Shown here piece after piece: positions 58,227-64,000 of a DNA stretch of 64,000 nt. Where the stretch lies: positions 45,424-109,423 of the forward strand of contig WBUR01000008.1 in the NCBI GenBank assembly GCA_008933615.1, written 5' to 3'. Under the pieces are notes generated by a model that saw only the letters and a list, made by a program, of their open reading frames with translations, did no database searches and was not told the DNA's origin. Source of the stretch: a bacterium (lineage in GTDB: Bacteria > CLD3 > SB21). Every line of letters starts with the position of its first letter. The first letter of the stretch is position 1. Made by a program: the position numbers and the translations under genes.

Positions 58227-58401
58227 CTTCACTCCAAAAATTGCGTTTTACCAATATAAATGCTATCGACAAACTATTTTCAATTGTATAGATTATTTAC
58301 TTGAAAATCAATTTCATTTTGGAAGTCAATTCAAAAAATTATAGATTAAACATGCCCGTCTAAATGCGGTTTGGTCACGAACAGATAATCAAGACGTAAT
58401 T

Positions 58402-59361
58402 ATGAAAAGCTTAAAAATCATTTTCATGGGAACGGCGGAGTTTGCCGTTCCATGCCTCAAAAAACTTTATGAAAGCCCTCATCAAATTGTGGCCGTTGTA
58501 ACGGCGCCGGATCTTCCGCGCGGCCGCGGACAAAAAGTATCCTTCACGCCGGTCAAGGAATTTGCGATTGAACATAACATTGACGTGATACAACCGGGAG
58601 TGGAAAAGGGAAGTTTACGCGATCCGCATTTTATCGAACAACTGAAAACATACGACGCCGATCTTTTTTTGGTCGTTGCGTTCCGCATATTACCGCCGGA
58701 AGTTTTCGAATTACCTCCGCTCGGCAGCATCAATTTACACGGCTCGTTATTACCTAAATTCCGCGGCGCGGCGCCTATAAACTGGGCCGTTATTCGCGGT
58801 GAAAAAGAAACGGGCGTTACGACCTTTATTATTCAACAAAAAGTTGATACCGGAAATATGATCCTGCAAAAATCACTTTCCATCGGTGAAGACGAAACGG
58901 CCGGGGAAGTTCACGACCGCTTATCCGTTCTCGGCGCCGAGACTTTACTAGAAACGGTGGAACTTGTTGCAGCAGGAAACGCGCCGCGTCTGGTTCAGGA
59001 CGAATCTCTGGTTTCTACCGCTCCGAAAATATTCAAAGAACAGTGCAGGGTCGATTGGAATTTATCCGCATTGGAGATCAAGAATTTTGTACGCGGATTG
59101 TCGCCGCATCCTTGCGCCTATTCCGTCATCCATGCCGAACATTTCAAGATATACAAGGTTACTATTGATAACGACAAAACCATTGAACATCAAGCCGCCG
59201 GCACTATTGCTGAAATTGACAAGAACGATGGGATTGCGGTTGCGTCCGGCGACAAGAAGCTTGTTTGGATCAAGGAGATTCAGCCTCCTTCAAAAAAGAA
59301 AATGAGCGTGCAGGAATTTTTGCGCGGACATGATGTAAGTTCGTGGATAAAGTTTGATTAA
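58402..59361 (+). CDS. fmt: Methionyl-tRNA formyltransferase
   Basis: This enzyme of 319 residues transfers formyl from 10-formyltetrahydrofolate to initiator Met-tRNA. The N-terminal Rossmann domain has FMGTAEFAVPCL and the catalytic region INLHGSLLPKFRGAAPINWAVIRGE with Asn, His and the following QQKVDTGNM containing Asp. The C-terminal OB-like tRNA-binding domain begins near 205 (CRVDWNLSALEIKNFVRGLSPHP). The length is as usual. def (peptide deformylase), its common neighbour, is not beside it. Confidence 0.95.
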   Translation: MKSLKIIFMGTAEFAVPCLKKLYESPHQIVAVVTAPDLPRGRGQKVSFTPVKEFAIEHNIDVIQPGVEKGSLRDPHFIEQLKTYDADLFLVVAFRILPPEVFELPPLGSINLHGSLLPKFRGAAPINWAVIRGEKETGVTTFIIQQKVDTGNMILQKSLSIGEDETAGEVHDRLSVLGAETLLETVELVAAGNAPRLVQDESLVSTAPKIFKEQCRVDWNLSALEIKNFVRGLSPHPCAYSVIHAEHFKIYKVTIDNDKTIEHQAAGTIAEIDKNDGIAVASGDKKLVWIKEIQPPSKKKMSVQEFLRGHDVSSWIKFD

Positions 59362-59450
59362 TTTATCAACTATTCAGCCATTATGATGATTTCCGGTTCC
59401 TGAAGTATAAGCAGGAATCACAATGCGGGTCAAGATCAGGAAATACCGTT

Positions 59451-59515
59451 GTCATTCTGAAATCCTTTCTACTTCTGAAACCTCCTTCATTCACAAAAGA
59501 TTCTTTCAGAATGAC
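59451..59515. repeat. Inverted repeat GTCATTCTGAAA...TTTCAGAATGAC
   Basis: Perfect 12-base arms at 59451-59462 and 59504-59515, 41 bases apart, between fmt and the PLP-enzyme gene. The arms resemble widespread intergenic repeats of GTCATTCTGA type. It could also help terminate fmt transcription. Confidence 0.6.
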
Positions 59516-59579
59516 ATGAACGGCTATTGAAACGGATGCTGAAGAAATACTTAATTTCTAAATAACACACAGAAATATC

Positions 59580-60761
59580 ATGACACGAAAAAGCATTTCA
59601 ACCAAGGTCGTTCATGCCGGTGAACGACTGGATCCTCAAACCAAATCGTTGACGACTCCTATTTACCAATCTTCCGTGTTCGGTTTCGAAACGGCCGACG
59701 ACATGATCGCGGCATTTGAAGGAAAGCCGGACGCGTACATTTATTCGCGGATCGCCAATCCGACTATCGCGGCAGTTGAAAAGAAATTAGCCGAAATAGA
59801 AAACGGCGAAGATGCTATTTTGTTTGCAAGCGGATTGGCCGCATCGTATGCGATATTTGCTTCACTAATAAAATCCGGTGATCATATTATTTCCGCCGGC
59901 GATATTTACGGCGGCACGGCGACGCAGCTGAAAGAATTTATCCCGAACCTCGGTGTGGAAGTGTCCTTTGTTGACCTGATAAACGATCCTGAGGTCAATA
60001 TTCAAAAAAATATTCGGCCAAATACCAAATTCGTATTTTTTGAAACACCGACCAATCCGACCATTAAGATTGTTGATATAGAAGCCGTTGTTCGTGCCGT
60101 CAAGAAGCGCCAACTTCTGACGGTGATGGATAACACGTTCGCGTCACCGGTTAATCAGCAGCCGCTCTCAATGGGAATTGACATCTCTTATCATAGCGCG
60201 ACTAAATATTTAGGCGGACATGACGATCTGACGGCGGGCGTTGTAATCGGCAGAGCGGAGATGTTAAAACAAATACGGCGATATCGAACATACGTTGGCG
60301 CTTCGATTGATCCGCAAACGGCGTGGCTTCTCGGCCGCGGAATTAAAACGCTTGACGTTCGTATGGAGCGCCAGAATAAGAATGCTCTCGTATTGGCAAA
60401 ACATCTGTCTACAAACCCAAAAGTCAAGCGCGTATTTTACCCCGGATTGGAATCATCCCCTTATCATGCTACGGCAAAAAAACAAATGAGCGGTTTCGGA
60501 GGGATGCTAGCTTTTGAAATTGAATCCGATAGAAACAAAATGAATCTGTTCATAAAAAACCTGGAAATGATAAAACTAATCCCATCCTTAGGCGGTGTTG
60601 AAACTACCATATTGATACCGGCTTATTCATCGCATTTTTTTATGACGCCGGAAGAACGAAAAGCGCTTGATATTTCGGTCGGATTGATCCGCGTTAATAC
60701 CGGGATCGAGTATATTGAGGATATTATAGAGGATTTTGAGAGAGGGCTGCAGGGTATTTAG
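59580..60761 (+). CDS. PLP-dependent trans-sulfuration enzyme (cystathionine gamma-synthase/lyase-like)
   Basis: This enzyme of 393 residues is of the Cys/Met-metabolism PLP family. Conserved parts are TKVVHAGERLDPQTKSLTTPIYQSSVF, YIYSRIANPT, FASGLAA and the PLP lysine in SYHSATKYLGGHDDL, followed by IPSLGGVETTILIPA near the C-terminus. MetB (cystathionine gamma-synthase), cystathionine gamma-lyase and methionine gamma-lyase share all of these, so the exact reaction is not decided. YSRIANPT rather than YTRYGNPT leans to the lyase side. It stands alone on the + strand. Confidence 0.88.
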   Translation: MTRKSISTKVVHAGERLDPQTKSLTTPIYQSSVFGFETADDMIAAFEGKPDAYIYSRIANPTIAAVEKKLAEIENGEDAILFASGLAASYAIFASLIKSGDHIISAGDIYGGTATQLKEFIPNLGVEVSFVDLINDPEVNIQKNIRPNTKFVFFETPTNPTIKIVDIEAVVRAVKKRQLLTVMDNTFASPVNQQPLSMGIDISYHSATKYLGGHDDLTAGVVIGRAEMLKQIRRYRTYVGASIDPQTAWLLGRGIKTLDVRMERQNKNALVLAKHLSTNPKVKRVFYPGLESSPYHATAKKQMSGFGGMLAFEIESDRNKMNLFIKNLEMIKLIPSLGGVETTILIPAYSSHFFMTPEERKALDISVGLIRVNTGIEYIEDIIEDFERGLQGI

Positions 60762-60942
60762 AAGCGAGTTAGAACAACAAAAAATATTAAACACCAAATG
60801 AATAACGACAAAGAGGTTTTCAGTTTTTTATTATGTGTTGCGCGTTATATGTTTATCATTTCTTCTTTAATCCGGTTTTTTTCAACCCCCTAGCCCCTTT
60901 TAAAAAGAGGGAATAATACCGGGAACCATAATATTGAATAAA

Positions 60943-60973
60943 AAAAGCGCCATACTTTGTGTATGACGCTTTT
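60943..60973. terminator. Bidirectional terminator between PLP enzyme and PEP carboxykinase genes
   Basis: AAAAGCGCCATAC (60943-60955) pairs with GTATGACGCTTTT (60961-60973) with one mismatch around TTTGT. On the - strand T-runs follow, so it ends the carboxykinase transcript 25 bases after the stop. It may serve the + strand as well. Confidence 0.8.
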
Positions 60974-60997
60974 ATATTACTTACTTTTGATTACCAA

Positions 60998-62824
60998 TTA
61001 CTCGTGGGCTAATTCCCATTTCTCCGGAGAGCGCCACAAACTCGAGAGTATCAATTCACGCATCCAGATAAACTCTTTTGGAAGTTTATCATAGAGCTTC
61101 GTGAAAAGTTCCTGGTGTCCGTGAATTTCTTCTTTCCATTTTTCCCGATCAACGGACATTACTTTATTGAAATCATCCGGACTATATTTCATCCCAGCCC
61201 AGTCAATATCCTCGTATCGCGGCATCCATCCGAGCGGGCTTTCGATTCCAAATGCTTTTCCCTGCACGCGTTCCACGACCCATTTTAATATTCGCATATT
61301 TTCTCCATAACCCGGCCACAGGAATTTTCCCTCTTCGTTCTTTCGAAACCAGTTAACGCCGAATATTCTCGGCGGGTTTGGAATATTTCGTCCGAAATTG
61401 AGCCAGTGCGTAAAATAATCTGCGGCATGATAGCCCATAAACGGAAGCATCGCGAATGGATCGCGGCGAACATTCCCGGTTGCTCCGGCGGCTGCGGCGG
61501 TTGTTTCCGAACCCATAGTCGCGGCAAGATATACGCCGAAGTTCCAATTAACCGCCTGGTAGACCAGCGGAACGGTCGTCGCTCTGCGGCCACCGAATAT
61601 AAACGCCTTGATTGGAACGCCTTTCGGGTTTTCATAATCCGGATCAATACACGGACATTGAGAAGCCGGTGCAGTAAACCGCGCATTCGCATGGGCCGCG
61701 GGCTTGCCTGCGGCAGGATCAAAAGGCTTCCCGTGCCAGTCCGTCAATCCTTCGGGCGCTTTGTCAGTCAGACCTTCCCACCACACATCGCCGTCGGCCG
61801 TAAGCGCTACATTCGTAAAAATCGCATTCTTACCAAGAGATGCCATGGCGTTCGGATTAGTCTTCTCATTGGTTCCGGGGGCAACGCCGAAGAAACCGGC
61901 TTCAGGATTGATCGCGTAGAGTTGACCGTCAGGTCCTGGTTTAATCCATGCTATGTCGTCGCCAACGGTCGTAATCTTCCACCCTTCAAATTCCTTTGGG
62001 GGAATGAGCATGGCGAAATTCGTTTTGCCGCATGCGCTTGGGAAAGCGGCAGCAACGTATGTTTTCTCACCTTTTGGGGGCTGAACTCCCAGAATAAGCA
62101 TATGTTCCGCCAGCCAACCCTGATCGCGCGCCATGACGGAAGCGATGCGCAATGCAAAACATTTTTTGCCGAGAAGGGCATTTCCGCCGTAACCGCTGCC
62201 GTACGACATGATGGATTGCTCTTCGGGAAAATGCACGATATATTTTTCTTTATTGCACGGCCATGTCACATCTTTCTGTCCGGCCGCGAGCGGCGCGCCA
62301 ACGGAGTGCAGCGCTTTCACAAAATGGCCGTCACCTAAGACTTCAATCACTTTTTTACCCATGCGCGTCATGATGCGCATGTTAACCACTACATATGCAG
62401 AATCCGTAATTTCGAAACCGATATGCGCGATTTTCGATCCCAAAGGCCCCATGCTGAACGGAATAATGTACATCGTCCGCCCTTTCATACAGCCATCAAA
62501 AAATCCATGCAGCTTCTTTTTCATTTCATTCGGGTCCATCCAATTATTGGTCGGGCCGGCATCGTCTTTGCGTTTGCTGCAGATAAACGTACGATCTTCG
62601 ACGCGCGCCACATCGCCGGGATCGGAAAAAGCAAGGTAACTGTTTGGCTTCTTCTTCTCATCTAATTTTCTGAACGTACCGCTTTTGACGAGTTCATCGC
62701 ATAAACGATCGTATTCTTCCTGGCTGCCATCGCACCAGTACACCTTATCGGGTTTACAGAGTTCTGCGGTTTCCTGAACCCAATCCACTAATTTTTTGTT
62801 TTTTACATACGGCGGAACTTGCAT
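60998..62824 (-). CDS. pckG: Phosphoenolpyruvate carboxykinase (GTP)
   Basis: This enzyme of 608 residues converts oxaloacetate and GTP to phosphoenolpyruvate, CO2 and GDP, the entry to gluconeogenesis. The GTP-type features are clear: the P-loop [13 protein letters not shown] (with the reactive cysteine), the metal region [10 protein letters not shown], the guanine-binding area [23 protein letters not shown] and [13 protein letters not shown]. The ATG at 62824 has AAGGAG seven bases before; an in-frame ATG at 62830 lies too near. The GTP form is common in Chlorobi/Ignavibacteria-like and actinobacterial groups, less so in most Proteobacteria. Confidence 0.96.
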   Translation of the reverse strand: MQVPPYVKNKKLVDWVQETAELCKPDKVYWCDGSQEEYDRLCDELVKSGTFRKLDEKKKPNSYLAFSDPGDVARVEDRTFICSKRKDDAGPTNNWMDPNEMKKKLHGFFDGCMKGRTMYIIPFSMGPLGSKIAHIGFEITDSAYVVVNMRIMTRMGKKVIEVLGDGHFVKALHSVGAPLAAGQKDVTWPCNKEKYIVHFPEEQSIMSYGSGYGGNALLGKKCFALRIASVMARDQGWLAEHMLILGVQPPKGEKTYVAAAFPSACGKTNFAMLIPPKEFEGWKITTVGDDIAWIKPGPDGQLYAINPEAGFFGVAPGTNEKTNPNAMASLGKNAIFTNVALTADGDVWWEGLTDKAPEGLTDWHGKPFDPAAGKPAAHANARFTAPASQCPCIDPDYENPKGVPIKAFIFGGRRATTVPLVYQAVNWNFGVYLAATMGSETTAAAAGATGNVRRDPFAMLPFMGYHAADYFTHWLNFGRNIPNPPRIFGVNWFRKNEEGKFLWPGYGENMRILKWVVERVQGKAFGIESPLGWMPRYEDIDWAGMKYSPDDFNKVMSVDREKWKEEIHGHQELFTKLYDKLPKEFIWMRELILSSLWRSPEKWELAHE

Positions 62825-62970
62825 AATCATTCTCCTTCATTCGGAATAGTAAGTATTTTTTTGAGAAGCAGATCTCAATATCGGTATTAATTAATGCCCT
62901 GAAATCGGACACTCCTTGCGGGCACTTGAATGGCTAAAATATAGCCTCTCTAAATTTAAAATGAAAGAAA

Positions 62971-62994
62971 AAAGGCGGTATACATACCGCCTTT
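62971..62994. terminator. Terminator-like hairpin upstream of pckG
   Basis: AAAGGCGGTAT and ATACCGCCTTT are perfect 11-base arms around AC, with A-rich sequence on the left and TTATTTT on the right. Both directions qualify. It insulates pckG from sequence to the right. Confidence 0.75.
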
Positions 62995-63072
62995 TATTTT
63001 GTGAAAAACAGATCAAATGCGCCCTGAATGAAGAGGAAAAATGAACCCTTTATATTTGGGAAAAAATATAAA

Positions 63073-63100
63073 AAAGGCAACCACCGAAGTGATTGCCTTT
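63073..63100. terminator. Terminator-like hairpin at the edge of the decayed region
   Basis: AAAGGCAACCAC and GTGATTGCCTTT pair with one mismatch around CGAA, flanked by A-runs on both sides; the - strand reading gives the T-run after the stem. It probably ended the leftward gene whose remains lie at 63122-63300. Confidence 0.7.
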
Positions 63101-63121
63101 AAAAAAAATATTCAGACAATA

Positions 63122-63300
63122 TTATTTAACAACAGGAACCCATACTCCGCCTTCGAGTTTTGCGGTACCTGTGCTTGGAGCGTGACGACTGGCAATTCCA
63201 ATAAAGCTGTCCGATCTCCCAGTCCTCGGTCATCAACGCGGCCGGCTTACCCTTTGCAACCTCAAAATGGTATGAGAATTTGTAAGGCAATTTCCTGACG
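63122..63300 (-). pseudogene. C-terminal fragment of an unrecognised protein
   Basis: On the - strand a frame reads LPYKFSYHFEVAKGKPAALM, TEDWEIGQLYWNC and, after an apparent shift near 63180, APSTGTAKLEGGVWVPVVK and a stop at 63122. No start is present and the upstream part is replaced by a short palindrome (63301-63335). I do not recognise the family; the DWEIG-LYWNC string is its most distinctive feature. A terminator follows at 63073-63100, consistent with a former gene end. Confidence 0.4.
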
Positions 63301-63335
63301 TCTCCTTCCCATTTTCATGGGAAGGGATGAGGTTG

Positions 63336-63702
63336 TCAACCAGCAGAAACTAGGTTTCCGATCTCAGTTTTTATCATATCCAACGTTTTTTCGATATTCT
63401 CGTTAACTTCCTCATCACGAATACGCAAAAACGCGATCCCGTATGTTTCAATGATCTCCTGGCGTTCCCCGTCATATTTTCTTGCTTCTTCAGAATCGTC
63501 CGTCTACCACAATCGCCAACTTCAATTCCGGGCAATAAAAGTCAAGCACGAACGGGCCGACACTGAATTGTCTTCGAAACTTAAAGCCTTCAAGTCCGCG
63601 ATCTCTCAGGTTTTGCCAAAGCAGTTTTTCCGCACGGGTCGAACGTTTTCGTAAAGTGCGGCGTTTTTCTTTTTGTGCGTTTTGATTGAATATTTTGCTC
63701 AT
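63336..63702 (-). pseudogene. Frameshifted DUF559-type endonuclease-like gene
   Basis: ATG at 63702 starts MSKIFNQNAQKEKRRTLRKR, followed by RAEKLLWQNLRDRGLEGFKFRRQFSVG and VLDFYCPELKLAIVVDG, the DUF559 (Vsr-like fold) core. At about 63500 one extra base ends the frame (GRF-stop); the other frame continues as DSEEARKYDGERQEIIETYGIAFLRIRDEEVNENIEKTL and a stop at 63336, giving the full family length of about 120 residues. The family often occurs beside restriction-modification genes. Confidence 0.75.
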
Positions 63703-63704
63703 AG

Positions 63705-63816
63705 GCTTTTGTCTCCAACCTCAACCCTATCCCTTCTCCTTGAAAAGGAGAAGGGAACGTACAAACTAAAATAGTACGTTCCCTCTCCTCAATGAGGAGA
63801 GGGACAGGGTGAGGTT
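63705..63816. repeat. Composite palindromic repeat, copy 1
   Basis: Contains hairpin CCTTCTCCTTGAAAAGGAGAAGG, an inverted pair GGGAACGTAC/GTACGTTCCC and hairpin CCCTCTCCTCAATGAGGAGAGGG, with outer ends AACCTCA and TGAGGTT. The first 106 bases match copy 2 at 63895 except at two positions. Confidence 0.9.
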
Positions 63817-63821
63817 CTCTC

Positions 63822-64000
63822 CTACCCCTCCACGACCTTGATCTCCTCCGCCTTCAGGCCGTACAACTCATACGCCGCTTCGTCGATCATGTGTGCTTTT
63901 GTCTCCAGCCTCAACCCTATCCCTTCTCCTTGAAAAGGAGAAGGGAACGTACAAACTAAAACAGTACGTTCCCTCTCCTCAATGAGGAGAGGGACAGGGT
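63822..64000 (-). CDS. C-terminus of a DNA methyltransferase-like protein, reading through a palindromic repeat (cut by window edge)
   Basis: On the - strand the frame is open from the window edge to the stop at 63822. The last residues, MIDEAAYELYGLKAEEIKVV-EG, match the ending 'ID-x-x-V-Y-E-L-Y-G-L-x-x-E-E-I' that I know from Eco57I/TaqI-like N6-adenine DNA methyltransferases and related restriction-modification enzymes. The 35 residues before it (VCTFPSPFQGEGIGLRLETKA) are encoded by the palindromic repeat at 63895-64000, without a stop codon. Whether the gene is whole outside the window cannot be seen. Confidence 0.5.
   Translation of the reverse strand, partial: PVPLLIEERERTVLVCTFPSPFQGEGIGLRLETKAHMIDEAAYELYGLKAEEIKVVEG
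63895..64000. repeat. Composite palindromic repeat, copy 2 (reaches window edge)
   Basis: A direct copy of 63705-63810, exactly 190 bases away, with differences only at 63908 (G for A) and 63963 (C for T). It lies inside the reading frame of the methyltransferase-like tail. Confidence 0.9.

Larger units (their letters stand above)
62825..63121. other. Intergenic region upstream of pckG
   Basis: These 297 bases hold no gene. They contain two terminator-like hairpins (62971-62994 and 63073-63100, listed separately). The promoter of pckG should lie in 62830-62960, but I cannot point to its boxes. Confidence 0.4.

Noticed and set aside
61406..62338. 310-codon open frame on the + strand opposite pckG.
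   Set aside because: The pckG protein is clearly real in this place; the antisense product is Arg/Cys-rich and resembles nothing.
63705..64000. Two regularly spaced repeats taken as a CRISPR array.
   Set aside because: Only two copies, each 106 bases with internal hairpins, and the intervening sequence is a coding tail rather than a spacer. No cas gene is seen.

Overview
The window looks like chromosomal DNA of a Gram-negative bacterium of moderate GC content. The signs are outer-membrane barrel proteins (DUF5686 type), lipoproteins, a MacA-type adaptor and diheme c-type cytochromes. The gene mix (DUF5686, TerC, GTP-type PEP carboxykinase, ECF sigma with DUF6249, many Pkn-type kinases carrying WD40-like propellers or TPRs) suggests the FCB superphylum or a neighbouring candidate lineage (Ignavibacteria, KSB1, Calditrichota or Marinimicrobia type). 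This is inference. Most genes have clear AGGAG-like ribosome sites, which argues against a typical Bacteroidota member.

Region 1 (1-14.5 kb) holds household and envelope genes: a cut-off PrsA/SurA-like lipoprotein, TerC, an FAD-linked oxidase, a DUF5686 barrel, an ECF sigma/anti-sigma pair divergent from a two-gene operon (DUF6249 protein plus a protein with a 34-residue ISSSS repeat), oligopeptidase B, a small barrel-like protein, a YbhB-like protein and a GAF-SpoIIE phosphatase. It ends in a patch of decay: a nonsense-interrupted restriction-modification remnant, a paired REP-like palindrome and a REP-associated transposase whose own gene carries a palindrome in frame.

Region 2 (14.8-41.5 kb) is the outstanding part: nine complete eukaryote-like Ser/Thr kinase genes in a row on the + strand. 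All share a kinase domain of about 270 residues, fused to one of two sensor types: a membrane segment plus PD40/TolB-like propeller (kinases 1, 4, 7, 8, 9), or a TolB-N-like domain plus TPRs (kinases 2, 3, 5, 6; 5 and 6 without a membrane segment). Between them lie a membrane coiled-coil/zinc-ribbon protein, an unrecognised 115-residue protein and a secreted M24 peptidase. Kinases 8 and 9 have identical kinase domains (two synonymous differences in 836 bases) joined to quite different sensors, and two broken kinase starts sit just upstream of kinases 5 and 6. The array seems to be growing by duplication and domain swapping.

Region 3 (41.5-49 kb) continues on the + strand with a DUF885-like protein, a tandem ABM-domain protein and a WG-repeat protein, then a REC-HK-REC hybrid kinase (- strand), RidA, a diheme cytochrome c and two tiny overlapping genes closed by a strong terminator.

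Region 4 (49-57 kb, - strand) is a MacAB-like ABC export locus: adaptor, ATPase and two permeases, with two paralogous lipoproteins and a four-helix-bundle gene inside it. Region 5 (57-63 kb) has glycyl-tRNA synthetase, methionyl-tRNA formyltransferase, a cystathionine gamma-synthase-like enzyme and GTP-type PEP carboxykinase. The right edge (63-64 kb) is again a graveyard: gene fragments, a frameshifted DUF559 gene, the tail of a DNA methyltransferase-like gene and two near-identical palindromic repeats.
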